From: Bacteroidota bacterium
GTDB taxonomy: Bacteria > Bacteroidota > Bacteroidia > Chitinophagales > Chitinophagaceae
NCBI GenBank assembly: GCA_030706685.1
Contig: JAUZOA010000002.1
Span: 62,001-126,000, forward strand
DNA: 64,000 nucleotides
Direction of reading: 5' to 3'
Shown: positions 9,630 through 19,828 of the stretch, one piece after another
Layout of the letters: the number at the start of each line of letters is the position of its first letter
Position numbering within the stretch: the stretch's first letter is position 1
The notes under the pieces: model-generated
The model's database searches: none
The model's input: only the letters and a program-made list of their open reading frames with translations
Told to the model about the DNA's origin: nothing
Program-made: the position numbers and the translations under genes

Positions 9630-10670
9630 ATGGCTAAAAGTTTCCTGGTAATATCTTTATTAATAATTTCTATTGCCTTTTTAGCCTGCGGGCTGGAGGC
9701 TTGTCGTAAGAATAATCCTAATCACCTCGAATCTTTACAACAAGTGATCCCGGAAGGTTTTCCGGATCCGGTTTATAAATTTGCCGACAACCCGCTTACA
9801 CACGAAGGTTTTGAACTCGGAAGAAAATTATTTTATGATGGCCGTCTGTCATTAGATGGAAATTTTCCCTGCTCTTCCTGCCACCAGGAGATAGCCGCGT
9901 TTGGCACTTTTCAACATGACCGCAGCCATGGCTATAATGGTTCGCATACCCTGCGCAACGCACCTGTGCTTTTTAATCTCGCCTGGCAATCTGAATTCCA
10001 CTGGGACGGCGAATTCAATTCATTATTTGATGAAGCGGCACAGCCTATCAACGGGCATATTGAAATGGCCGAATCTTTTAACGGTGTAATCAACAAGCTC
10101 GAAAAGGACCAGGACTACCGGGATAGGTTCAGGAAAGTTTTCCGGAGCGACTTTATCAGGCCTGAATTTATCCTCAAAGCCCTGGCTCAATTCACCGGGT
10201 ATATGACATCTGCTAATTCCAGGTATGACCGGTATAAGAAAGGACAAGCTGCATTCAGTGCGCAGGAACTAAGTGGCTACCAGGTATTCCAGGCTAATTG
10301 CTCCACCTGCCATCCCGAACCCCTGTTCACCGATTATAGCTTTCGCAATATCGGTTTGCCTGTAGATAATTTTTTGAATGATTACGGGAAGATGCGTGTA
10401 ACAAAAAACCCGGCTGATTCATTAAAGTTTAAAGTACCGACTTTACGGAATGTCGCTGTTTCGTCCAATTATATGCACGACGGGCGTTTTAATACCCTGG
10501 GGCAATGTATCAATCATTTTCGGACAGGGGTACAGCAAAGCGCCACATTGGATCCTTTATTAATAAATGGCATAACCCTGACCGATATACAGGCTAATGA
10601 CCTGGGTGCATTCCTGCGTACACTTACGGATTCTTCTTTTATTGCAGACCCACGGTTCCAACAGCCCTGA
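9630..10670 (+). CDS. Di-haem cytochrome-c peroxidase family protein (MauG/CcpA-like)
   Basis: Lipoprotein-like signal and two CXXCH haem motifs (CSSCHQ, CSTCHP), with GRKLFYDGRLSLDGNFPCSSCH and VPTLRNVAVSSNYMHDGRF. Confidence 0.93.
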   Translation: MAKSFLVISLLIISIAFLACGLEACRKNNPNHLESLQQVIPEGFPDPVYKFADNPLTHEGFELGRKLFYDGRLSLDGNFPCSSCHQEIAAFGTFQHDRSHGYNGSHTLRNAPVLFNLAWQSEFHWDGEFNSLFDEAAQPINGHIEMAESFNGVINKLEKDQDYRDRFRKVFRSDFIRPEFILKALAQFTGYMTSANSRYDRYKKGQAAFSAQELSGYQVFQANCSTCHPEPLFTDYSFRNIGLPVDNFLNDYGKMRVTKNPADSLKFKVPTLRNVAVSSNYMHDGRFNTLGQCINHFRTGVQQSATLDPLLINGITLTDIQANDLGAFLRTLTDSSFIADPRFQQP

Positions 10671-10680
10671 CAAAGAAGCC

Positions 10681-11316
10681 TCAGGATTTTCTCTTGCCTT
10701 TCATCGCATCCAATATCTGTTTCTGGTTGTCAACTTCCTTCTGCTGGTTTTCCTGGCTCTTAGCATTATCTTTTAATTCGTCCTGCAGTTTCTTAAGCTT
10801 CTTCTCCATGCTTTCCTGGTCTTCTTTCAGGTCCTTCATCTTCTTTTCCGCTTTATTCACTACCGCTTCCTGCGCCTGGATCTCTCTTTCGAGGTTGAAG
10901 GCTTCCACATCGGGAGACATTTTGTTCATGAAACTTTTCATATTGCTGTTCACAAAAGCGTCGCTGCGGGCCATGATATTTTCGTCGCCCCTGTTCATTA
11001 ACAGGTACACAACGGATTCATCTTTTTCTTTACGGCTTTTTCTCTCCACTTTGATCATATAATCGGCAGGCTCGGAACTGATCTCGCGGATGACCGCATT
11101 TTTGTAAACCAGGAAACCTTTGGATTCTTTTTTCTTATATCCCAGTTTCTCCATCTTATCCACGATCGCGTCTTCCACTACCGACGGGGAATAAGGGAAT
11201 TCGATCACCATGGCTTTCTGATCCTTTTTATCATATTGTACTGAACCTTCGTAAGACTGCGCGGAAACAACCATGGCAGGAATGATCGCCAGGAGACTTA
11301 CCCAAAAGTTTTTCAT
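10681..11316 (-). CDS. Hypothetical exported coiled-coil protein
   Basis: Start trimmed to MKNFWVSLLAIIPAMVVSAQ (signal peptide). The C-terminal half is a Lys/Glu/Gln-rich coiled coil. Confidence 0.75.
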   Translation of the reverse strand: MKNFWVSLLAIIPAMVVSAQSYEGSVQYDKKDQKAMVIEFPYSPSVVEDAIVDKMEKLGYKKKESKGFLVYKNAVIREISSEPADYMIKVERKSRKEKDESVVYLLMNRGDENIMARSDAFVNSNMKSFMNKMSPDVEAFNLEREIQAQEAVVNKAEKKMKDLKEDQESMEKKLKKLQDELKDNAKSQENQQKEVDNQKQILDAMKGKRKS

Positions 11317-11444
11317 AAGCAATTTTTTATAAAGATACAAAGAGGAAAAATCTGTTGCAAGGCCGTTAAAGAAAGCTTTTCCGGCCGGGCTATTCGTTTT
11401 TTGAACAGCCATCAGTTACATTTGCTGACAAATTTCCAATCCTT

Positions 11445-12974
11445 TTGAGCAGCATAAAAAAACTGGCGGGGCAAACAATCTGGTATGGGCTCAGTTCTAT
11501 TGCTGCCCGTTTTATCAATTATTTACTTACTCCTTATCTCACCTACAAATTCCTCGACTGGCAATATGGTGAAATGAGTATCGTATACGCGTTTATTCCA
11601 TTTATGAACGTAATTTATACGTATGGCATGGAAACGGCTTTTTTTCGTTTTGCCAATAAAGCCGACAAGAATAATGTCTATAACAGTACCAGCATATCCC
11701 TGATTATCTCTACCGTTCTGCTTTCATTTGTTTTAATACTCTTGCAACATCCATTGTCCGCCCTGTTGCAGATTAAGCAGCATCCCGAATACCTGTCCAT
11801 GGCCGCTGCTATAATCGGGCTGGACGCGCTGACCACGATTCCATTTGCAAAGCTCCGGCAGGATGGAAGACCCGTAAAGTTTGCATTGACCAAAGTAGGC
11901 GGCATCTGCATTAATATTATCAGTGTTTATTTTTTCCTGAGCGTTTGCCCAACGCTTGCAAAAGACCCTAATAGCTGGGTACAGGTATGGTATAATAAAG
12001 ACTGGGCGGTAGGTTATGTATTGCTTGCCAACCTGATTCAAAATATAGTTACGCTTTTGTTATTGTTAAAACAGTTCCTCGGGTTTGAATGGAAGTTTGA
12101 TAAGCGTTTATGGAAAGAAATGATGATCTATGGGCTCCCCCTGATTATCGCCGGGTTTGCCGGCATGATTAATGAAACATTTGACCGCATTATGCTGGGC
12201 TGGTGGGCGCCTGTGACGCATAAGAAGTCAGTCTTGCTGGCAGTAAGAGAGGCAAAAGCACAGGTAGGGATCTATTCTGCCTGTTATAAATTATCCATCC
12301 TGATTACGCTGGCGGTGCAGGCTTTCCGGATGGGGGCCGAACCATTTTTCTTTAAACAATCCACCGAAGAAAATGCACCGCGGGTATACGCACGGGTGAT
12401 GAAGTTTTTTGTGATCACCCTTTGTCTTATGTTCCTGGTAGTGATGCTATATCTCGATCTATGGAAAAATTTTATTCGCAATCCTGCTATGTGGAAAGGT
12501 TTGAAAGTAGTACCTATACTATTACTGGCTAATATGTTCCTGGGCATTTATTACAGCTTAAGTATCTGGTATAAACTTGGCAATAAAACGCTGGCCGGCG
12601 CCTGGATCACATTGATCGGGGCCATTATTACTTTAGCCATTAATTATTTCCTGATACCTGTTTATAGTTATATGGCTTGCGCCTGGGCCACGTTTGCCTG
12701 CTATGGCAGCATGATGGTGATCAGTTATATCTGGGGACAAAAAGAATATAAAATCCCGTATGCCTGGAAAAAACTATCCGCTTATATTGCCATTAGTGTG
12801 TTATTGTTTGGTCTTCATAAATTATTAGTCAGTTTTATTTCATCAGGGATATTTTATTATGCCAGCGCTACATTGATACTGGGAGCATTTACATTGTTTA
12901 TTCTGAAAATTGAACAAAAAGAATTTCAACGATTGCCGGTCATTGGAAAATATCTTGGCTCAAGCGGCATTTAG
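11445..12974 (+). CDS. Lipopolysaccharide/polysaccharide flippase-like membrane protein (MATE/Wzx superfamily)
   Basis: 509 aa, about 14 hydrophobic segments, N-terminal LAGQTIWYGLSSIAARFINYLLTPYLT typical of Wzx-like flippases. Start is TTG. Confidence 0.88.
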   Translation: MSSIKKLAGQTIWYGLSSIAARFINYLLTPYLTYKFLDWQYGEMSIVYAFIPFMNVIYTYGMETAFFRFANKADKNNVYNSTSISLIISTVLLSFVLILLQHPLSALLQIKQHPEYLSMAAAIIGLDALTTIPFAKLRQDGRPVKFALTKVGGICINIISVYFFLSVCPTLAKDPNSWVQVWYNKDWAVGYVLLANLIQNIVTLLLLLKQFLGFEWKFDKRLWKEMMIYGLPLIIAGFAGMINETFDRIMLGWWAPVTHKKSVLLAVREAKAQVGIYSACYKLSILITLAVQAFRMGAEPFFFKQSTEENAPRVYARVMKFFVITLCLMFLVVMLYLDLWKNFIRNPAMWKGLKVVPILLLANMFLGIYYSLSIWYKLGNKTLAGAWITLIGAIITLAINYFLIPVYSYMACAWATFACYGSMMVISYIWGQKEYKIPYAWKKLSAYIAISVLLFGLHKLLVSFISSGIFYYASATLILGAFTLFILKIEQKEFQRLPVIGKYLGSSGI

Positions 12975-13039
12975 ACAGGAAAAACATTTTTGCAGTGTAA
13001 ATATCTTCTGTAGCAGGGTCAACCCTGTAATTTTAAAAC

Positions 13040-13410
13040 ATGATTATTAAAATATCCCTGTCCTTCAAGGGTTCAAAAGGTGAGAAAAAATTATTTGCCT
13101 TATTTGATACTGTCAGTATCTATTCCTGCATACGGGAAGACCTGGCTGAAAAATTGGCTTTTTAGATAAACTGCCTGAACCAGGATATTTTGAAACAGCT
13201 TCCGAAAATTAATACCTGAAAATCGGGGACGTTATGCGTCTTGAGTGTGACATTAATCACGTTAAACCTTAGCGACGAATTCATGGTGACTTCCGCTTGT
13301 CTGAAGAAATGATTATTGGTGCGACTGCCACGCAGAAATGGCGAATTAAATCAGACTTTGAACACGATACGGTGATCGTAGAGCCAAGAGTAGCAAGATT
13401 GAGGATTTAA
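13040..13410 (+). pseudogene. Decayed retropepsin-like aspartic protease gene
   Basis: Frame a: MIIKISLSFKGSKGEKKLFALFDTVSIYSCIREDLAEKLAF*. Frame b from 13165: DKLPEPGYFETASEN*YLKIGDVMRLECDINHVKP*...; then (SDEFMVTS) in another frame; then LSEEMIIGATATQKWRIKSDFEHDTVIVEPRVARLRI*. Consecutive family-like segments are broken by stops and frameshifts. Confidence 0.6.
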
Positions 13411-13524
13411 ATAAGCTCTTTGGTGTAGTAGTGTTTTATCTAAATTTCACAAAAGACTTATTCCTCTTTCCCAATCCATCCTCACCCCTTCCCTCCCATA
13501 AATGGAGAGGGAGAAACCACTCCG

Positions 13525-14169
13525 CTAATAGAGCTTTACAAACGGATTATTCATCTTTTCAAACCCAATAGTTGTTACCGGCCCATGGCCTGAATATACT
13601 TTTGTTTCATCCGGCAGAGTAAATAATTGTGTTTGAATACTGTTTATCAGCGTGTCAAAATCTCCTCCCGGCAGGTCGGTCTGCCCTATACTTCCATTAA
13701 AAAGTGTATCGCCGCTTATCACAAAACCACCAGCTTCATGATAAAAGGAAAGGCTTCCCGGCGAATGCCCGGGGGTGAACCGAGCCTCTAATTCCTCATC
13801 CCCCACTTTTATTGTTTTACCTTCCTGTAGCCAAGCCAATGGCCCATCGTAGTTGTCAAAAGGCATCTGCCACATCAACCCCGATTGGGGAGCAAAATCA
13901 AGCAGTGGTTTTTCCTTTTCATGGATATGCAACACCAGTCCCCAGATATCCCGTACGAACTGGTTACCAAAAACATGATCGAGGTGGCAATGAGTATTGA
14001 GTAGTAAAACGGGCCGCCAACCCGCTTTTTCAATAGTTGTTTTCAGCTCTTCTTTTTCCTCCGGAAAATAACAGCCCGGATCTATAATGCAGCACTCCCC
14101 TTCTTCGTTATACAAAACATAGGTGTTCTCCTGCACCGGGCTAAATGTGAACGCCTTAACGCTTAACAT
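13525..14169 (-). CDS. MBL-fold metallo-hydrolase (glyoxalase II-like)
   Basis: NTHCHLDHVFGN (HxHxDH), FTPGHSPGSLSFY, SGDTLFNGSIGQTDLPGGD, YSGHGPVTTIG. Confidence 0.93.
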   Translation of the reverse strand: MLSVKAFTFSPVQENTYVLYNEEGECCIIDPGCYFPEEKEELKTTIEKAGWRPVLLLNTHCHLDHVFGNQFVRDIWGLVLHIHEKEKPLLDFAPQSGLMWQMPFDNYDGPLAWLQEGKTIKVGDEELEARFTPGHSPGSLSFYHEAGGFVISGDTLFNGSIGQTDLPGGDFDTLINSIQTQLFTLPDETKVYSGHGPVTTIGFEKMNNPFVKLY

Positions 14170-14383
14170 GGATGGTTTTTTGTATTTTTAAAACAGATTT
14201 ATGGGGTGAATGTTCCTGAGGAAATAAAGATACACCCTCATTAACCAATTCATCGTAATTTGGACAGGATTTGGAAGGTCCCGCTGGACAAACCAACTTT
14301 CTTATTCAATAATAACCACAACCGGCAACATAAAGGATAACTAGAACGATTAAATAAGTTATAGAAACAGCAACGAGAGATTT

Positions 14384-17300
14384 ATGAAGCATCTATCAAG
14401 CCTGATTGCCTGCCTTTTTGTTTTTCTCTGGATGGGAACGAATGCGCAGGTCAGCACGGTAGAATTCGGGAAAAACCGGGTTCAGTACCAGAAATTCAAC
14501 TGGAAATATTATCAAACCGAGAATTTTAACACTTATTTCAGCCAGGATGGTCTTGGTCTTGGGAAATACGTGGCCCAGATCGCCGAAGATCAACTGCCCG
14601 GTATAGAAGAATTCGTTGAATATGGATTGCAACGCCGTACCAATATTATAGTCTATAATAATTTCGACGAAATGCAGCAATCCAATATCGGGCTTGGGCT
14701 CGATTGGCAGAATACGGGCGGTATCACCAAGCTGGTGAATAATAAAATGCTTGTTTATTTTGACGGCAACCACGATAACCTGCGCCGGCAAATACGCCAG
14801 GGTATTGCCAGGGTATTGGTCGAAAATATTTTATTCGGGGATGATCTTGGCGAATTCGCAGCCAACCAGGCACTGCTTGATCTTCCCAAATGGCTGACCG
14901 ATGGCTATATCGCTTATGCGGCAGAAAACTGGAGCCCTTCACTGGATGATGATCTCCGTTCCATTATGCTGGCCGGTACTTACACCAATTTTTACCAGTT
15001 TGCTTTTGAAAAGCCAGATCTGGCAGGACATGCTTTCTGGAAATACATTGCCGATAAATATGGCAAAAGCAAAACGACTTATTTGTTATACCTCGCGCGG
15101 GTATACCGCAACCTGAACAGCGCTTCGCAGAAAGTAGCCAAGAAAAAATTCAAAGACGTTTTAAAAGATTTTATGCTGGATGTTCCGCAGGGTTATTATA
15201 AAGATCTCCGTGGCCGCCGTAATGTACCGAAAGGACAATTATCTATCAGCGAAATCATTGACAAAAAAGATTTCATCCGGTTCAATGCCAACCCCCAGCC
15301 TAAAAGTTTCACGTATGCTATGGTAGAATTCAAAAAAGGGGTATACTCTGTGGTATTAATGGAAAACTTTGTAAGCCGTAAAGTGCTGCTGAAATTCGGT
15401 ACAAGATCAAAAGAAGATGAAAAAAACCCCAACTACCCGATATTAGCATGGGATGGAAAGGGGACCCGGCTCGCCGTCCTCTATAGCCAGGAAGGAAAAC
15501 TGAAATTATTTGTATATGACCTGGTAAACCGTTTTAAAGCAGTGAAGCAGGAGCTTCCTATGTTTGACCAGGTGCAGGATATGAAGTACATGCTCGACGC
15601 GAATACGCTTATTTTCAGCGCTATCAGGAGCGGGCAAACTGATATTTACACGTACAAAATAGACAAGCAGTCTTTTGACCAGATCACCAATGATGTATAC
15701 GATGACCTGGATCCGTCATTTGTAGCCTTTCCAAATAAAACAGGGATCATTTATTCCAGTAACCGCCCTTCGGCGAATGCCGCCAGCACCGATGATTCGC
15801 TGCCATCAAAACGTTTTAATATTTTTTTAGTAGACAATTGGAACAAATCGGAGTTCCGGCAAATAACACAGCTTACCGCGTTGAAATATGGTAATGCAAG
15901 ATTCCCATCCCAATACAATACTTCCCATTTTACATTTGTCAGTGATGAAAATGGTATCAATAACCGCTATGCCGGCTTTTTCCGTACAGAAAGAGCGGGG
16001 CTGGATACATTAGTTTTTATCGGGGATGAAATATTACGCAACCCCCCGGCAAGCGAAGTAGACAGTGTATTGAGGGAGTGGAATAAGAACGATATCGATT
16101 CGGTTGGATTTGTTTCAATTACCAATGATTCATCTTATGTATTCCCGCTTACCAACTACCAAAGCAGTTTACTAGAAACAAGAACCGCCGGTGACAACCA
16201 GCAGGTAAGTGAAGTTGTAAAACTTGCCAATGTAAAATTGCTCTACCGGCTGAAAGTGGATGAAAACACACTGCATCGCCGCAATGTATCCGCTAACCCC
16301 ACCCAGTACATGAAGCAGGTCATTGACGCCAATAAAAAAGTGCAGTTGAAAAATGCAGCGGCTGATGAAGAGAACAAATTGGACACTGCGAAAAAGCAAA
16401 CTGATTTTTTCCAAAGCGAGTTCCAGAATGAAAAGCCGGATACGACCAGCAAAAAAGGCAAAGTGGTGGAATCTGAAGAAATAACCAAAGTACAGCCCGT
16501 ATTGCGAAAAGCCAAATTATATGAATACCGCCCCCCGAAATTCTTTGCAGATTATGTGGTAACGGGTTTCAGTAATTCCGTATTACCTGTCAATAAATTT
16601 CAGCCTTATGGCAATGGAGCCGGTCCGATCTATTTATCAAATGGCAATGATTTCAATGGCCTGATACGCCTGGGCACATCCGACCTGATGGAAGATGTAA
16701 AATTCACCGGCGGTGTAAGAATAGCCGCCAACCTCCGGGATAATGATGTGTTATTTGAGTTTTATAATCTTCGCAAAAGACTTGACTGGGGCTTTACTTA
16801 TTTCCGCAGCAGTAACACGGTTTCCTTTGCCGATTTACCTCAATACCTGTGGAAAGAATTTTCTAATTATTACCTCGTCCGGTTAAAATACCCATTCGAC
16901 AGGACAAGAAGCCTGCGGGCTACGATAGGGCCCCGGTTTGATAGATTGTTGGTCACCTCGCGCAATCCCGCTTCCCTGAAATTTCCGGATTCCACAACCA
17001 CTTATGGCCAGTTGAGCCTGGAATATGTGTATGACAATACGTTGAATCCGGCAACCAATATCTGGAACGGCCTTCGCTATAAAGTTTATACAGACTGGTA
17101 TAACCAATTGAGTCACGTTGGCGCCGGTGGCAGGAATCTTTTCAACGTGGGCTTCGATGCGCGTCATTACCTGCCCCTCTATCGCAATCTCATATGGGCC
17201 ATGAGAGCAGCCGGGGACTTTTCATGGGGCGATCAAAAAGTAATTTATTATCTCGGGGGCGTTGACAATTGGTTCTCACCAAAATTCAGTAGCGATAACA

Positions 17301-17734
17301 CCCCTGACCCCAATATAAATTATACTTACCAATCATTAACTGAAAACGTCAGGGGCTTTAAACAGAATGTGGCGAATGGCAACAATGCAGTAGTACTTAA
17401 CAGTGAATTCAGGGTGCCGGTATTTTCTACATTTTTTAATAAGCCTATCAACAATGCATTTCTGCGCAATTTCCAGTTAGTACAGTTCTTTGACCTGGGT
17501 GCGGCATGGGCCGGCTCAATTAAAAATTTAGAAAGGCCTTCCGTTGTATATGGCGCCCCGCCCATTACAGTACGATTAAAAGCAGGCGGTATCGGTCCTT
17601 TCGCCGGTGGTTATGGCTTTGGCGCCAGGAGTACTTTGCTGGGTTATTTCCTTCGAATAGATGCAGCCTGGGAAATGAACCGCTTCTTCAGGGGAAAGCC
17701 GATGTGGTATTTTGCAATGGGACTTGATTTCTAA
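14384..17734 (+). CDS. Large exported protein: TolB-like propeller region plus Omp85/BamA-like C-terminal barrel
   Basis: 1116 aa, signal peptide; PD40-like blades (NKTGIIYSSNRPS, ILAWDGKGTRLAVLYSQ); C-terminal YDNTLNPATNIWNGLRYKVYTDWY...YLGGVDNWFSPKF...ENVRGF...NSEFRVPVF...FDLGAAW...MGLDF like surface-antigen barrels. Confidence 0.85.
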   Translation: MKHLSSLIACLFVFLWMGTNAQVSTVEFGKNRVQYQKFNWKYYQTENFNTYFSQDGLGLGKYVAQIAEDQLPGIEEFVEYGLQRRTNIIVYNNFDEMQQSNIGLGLDWQNTGGITKLVNNKMLVYFDGNHDNLRRQIRQGIARVLVENILFGDDLGEFAANQALLDLPKWLTDGYIAYAAENWSPSLDDDLRSIMLAGTYTNFYQFAFEKPDLAGHAFWKYIADKYGKSKTTYLLYLARVYRNLNSASQKVAKKKFKDVLKDFMLDVPQGYYKDLRGRRNVPKGQLSISEIIDKKDFIRFNANPQPKSFTYAMVEFKKGVYSVVLMENFVSRKVLLKFGTRSKEDEKNPNYPILAWDGKGTRLAVLYSQEGKLKLFVYDLVNRFKAVKQELPMFDQVQDMKYMLDANTLIFSAIRSGQTDIYTYKIDKQSFDQITNDVYDDLDPSFVAFPNKTGIIYSSNRPSANAASTDDSLPSKRFNIFLVDNWNKSEFRQITQLTALKYGNARFPSQYNTSHFTFVSDENGINNRYAGFFRTERAGLDTLVFIGDEILRNPPASEVDSVLREWNKNDIDSVGFVSITNDSSYVFPLTNYQSSLLETRTAGDNQQVSEVVKLANVKLLYRLKVDENTLHRRNVSANPTQYMKQVIDANKKVQLKNAAADEENKLDTAKKQTDFFQSEFQNEKPDTTSKKGKVVESEEITKVQPVLRKAKLYEYRPPKFFADYVVTGFSNSVLPVNKFQPYGNGAGPIYLSNGNDFNGLIRLGTSDLMEDVKFTGGVRIAANLRDNDVLFEFYNLRKRLDWGFTYFRSSNTVSFADLPQYLWKEFSNYYLVRLKYPFDRTRSLRATIGPRFDRLLVTSRNPASLKFPDSTTTYGQLSLEYVYDNTLNPATNIWNGLRYKVYTDWYNQLSHVGAGGRNLFNVGFDARHYLPLYRNLIWAMRAAGDFSWGDQKVIYYLGGVDNWFSPKFSSDNTPDPNINYTYQSLTENVRGFKQNVANGNNAVVLNSEFRVPVFSTFFNKPINNAFLRNFQLVQFFDLGAAWAGSIKNLERPSVVYGAPPITVRLKAGGIGPFAGGYGFGARSTLLGYFLRIDAAWEMNRFFRGKPMWYFAMGLDF

Positions 17735-17757
17735 CTATCAATTGACTTTATCAATAC

Positions 17758-17790
17758 GAAAGTCCCCGCAGCAGCAGGGACTTTCTTTTT
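17758..17790 (+). terminator. Rho-independent terminator, possibly serving both convergent genes
   Basis: GAAAGTCCC-CGCAGCAGCA-GGGACTTTC followed by TTTTT. Confidence 0.85.
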
Positions 17791-17831
17791 CCCATAGGGA
17801 TTTACAAAACCAACTAACAGCATTGAGTCAC

Positions 17832-19121
17832 TTACCACTGTATCTTTTTTGAAAAATGCATAATAACGCCAAGGGTCAGGAAAAGACCAATGCTTCCAAG
17901 CAGCAGGGAATAATCCTGCAACTGCAGAATGGTAAAGACGTATGAATACATCAGCACGAGTATCACTGACAATACAGAGGTAAGTCTTGAAGATTGTAAA
18001 ATACCTTTCACAAACCATCCGATGAGGCCTACCGTTGCAATGGAGGCAATAACATAAGCAATATTAAATCCCGTATATTCTGAAAAGGATAAGAGTAAGG
18101 TATAAAAAAGTATTAATCCAAGCCCGATCAGTGCATACTGAAAGGGGTGTACCGATTTTTTATTGACCGTCTCAATGATAAAAAATGCAGCAAACGTCAG
18201 CAGGATACAAAGAATAGCGTATTTGACTGACCGCATAGTTTTTTGGTAGCCGCTCACAGGAATAAAAAGATCAGCACCAAAAGAAGAGGATTGCAGGTTA
18301 TACGAATCTTCTTTCCAGGCTTGTGGAAAATTGCGCGTATGCGCAAAGTTTTTCCAGGTTGCTACAAACCCGCTATCGCTGATACGATGATCAGGCAATT
18401 GGCCTCCTGTAAAACTGGGATCAGGCCAGTCAGAAGTGAGCGTTGCCGTTGTCTCTTTTCCCAACGGGGTAAACAATAGTTGCTCCGATCCATTGATGCT
18501 GATATCAGATGAAAAGCTGATCTCTTTATCTGCGCTGACGGTTACCGGTGCAGCAAAAGCATCATGCATTTCTGCGTTATTAACCGTGGAAGGGGTTAAT
18601 GTAACCGTTGAATCGTTCCACTTTAGCTTGATTTCTTCGTTTAAGCCTCTCACGTCGGACAACGCTACACATACATAAGCTTCTGCCCACAAAACATTGG
18701 CCCTGTCAATTTTTAATTGCTCCAGCGGGAGTCCATTAAATTTTCCACTGATTTTAATATCGGAAGAATAAAGCATCACCTGGTAAATACCCCGGTAACG
18801 TTTTTCCGGCTTTACAACAGATTGGATGTTTAGTTGGTCAGGTAATATGTACGCAAATTTTTTGATAGTTGTTGCCTGGTTGCTACTTCCTTGCGGGGTT
18901 TCGTTGTAAGGCAATACCAATACCGGGCCGGTAATAATTTGCCGGCCTGCCCACTTGCTGCTAACCTCCGTGTAGGCTTCTTTTTGTCTTTCTTCCCGTT
19001 CCTTGATAAGATTTTGAACAAAATAGGCCGGGACCAGGAGTACGAGTACCAGCGCGCCAATCAACAAGCCCTTGATAAGCAATTTGCTTTTTTGCCAGAC
19101 ATTTGTTGCAATTGTTTCCAT
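17832..19121 (-). CDS. creD: Cell envelope integrity protein CreD (inner membrane protein)
   Basis: LIKGLLIGALVLVLLVPAYFVQNLIKEREERQKEAYTEVSSKWAGRQIITGPVLVLPY...; C-terminal multi-TM block; matches the CreD family. Confidence 0.95.
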   Translation of the reverse strand: METIATNVWQKSKLLIKGLLIGALVLVLLVPAYFVQNLIKEREERQKEAYTEVSSKWAGRQIITGPVLVLPYNETPQGSSNQATTIKKFAYILPDQLNIQSVVKPEKRYRGIYQVMLYSSDIKISGKFNGLPLEQLKIDRANVLWAEAYVCVALSDVRGLNEEIKLKWNDSTVTLTPSTVNNAEMHDAFAAPVTVSADKEISFSSDISINGSEQLLFTPLGKETTATLTSDWPDPSFTGGQLPDHRISDSGFVATWKNFAHTRNFPQAWKEDSYNLQSSSFGADLFIPVSGYQKTMRSVKYAILCILLTFAAFFIIETVNKKSVHPFQYALIGLGLILFYTLLLSFSEYTGFNIAYVIASIATVGLIGWFVKGILQSSRLTSVLSVILVLMYSYVFTILQLQDYSLLLGSIGLFLTLGVIMHFSKKIQW

Positions 19122-19138
19122 TCTTTATAGATTTTAAT

Positions 19139-19828
19139 TTATTTATTGTGGTGGCTAAAATTTTCAGCCAATTTTTTTATAGTGATATAGAATAACGTCA
19201 TAAATACGGCATAACACAATATCATTCCCCATTCCATTTTATTATCGAATGGGTGAAGCAGCATGGAAGCAATTTCATCAAACAGGGAAAAGGGGCGTGT
19301 AATGATATCCCAGCTATTATACCGGAGAAACCGGCCCAGGTACATCCCGTAAGCATTCATCCACATCACGGCAAAAATCGTGAATACTGAAAAGGTCCTG
19401 CCGCTGATCGCATAAAGTATTGTTTCAATCTTCCGGAGTGAAGCAATACCGAATACGAGGCCATTCCATGCAAAAGATAAGAGCAGCAAAAGGTCAAACC
19501 AGTTTGGCGCCGAGTGAATATCCCTGAGGTGAAAAAAATCCGTGACTATATAAAAAGCGTTAGGGATAAATAAAAGCCAGGAACAAAGTGAAAAAACCAG
19601 TATCCATTTATTTTTAATGACGGGTGGGTTACTGGAAAGCCCCCAGCTGATCGCATAAGGAACGAAAGCCAGAAAAAGGTTCCACAACAAGAAAACGTAA
19701 GTTATATGCCCGGTAACGATTACCCGTGAGCATAACAGCATATAACTGAAAGTGCAGGAGGCTATCAGCCACTGATGAAATGTAAGCGGAAACGAAGAAT
19801 AATCTTTAGACCCGGATAAATACGTCAT
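19139..19828 (-). CDS. DUF1361 family membrane protein
   Basis: LFLWNLFLAFVPYAISW...LFIPNAFYIVTDFFHLRDI...WFDLLLLLSFAWNGL: DUF1361 signature. Confidence 0.88.
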   Translation of the reverse strand: MTYLSGSKDYSSFPLTFHQWLIASCTFSYMLLCSRVIVTGHITYVFLLWNLFLAFVPYAISWGLSSNPPVIKNKWILVFSLCSWLLFIPNAFYIVTDFFHLRDIHSAPNWFDLLLLLSFAWNGLVFGIASLRKIETILYAISGRTFSVFTIFAVMWMNAYGMYLGRFLRYNSWDIITRPFSLFDEIASMLLHPFDNKMEWGMILCYAVFMTLFYITIKKLAENFSHHNK

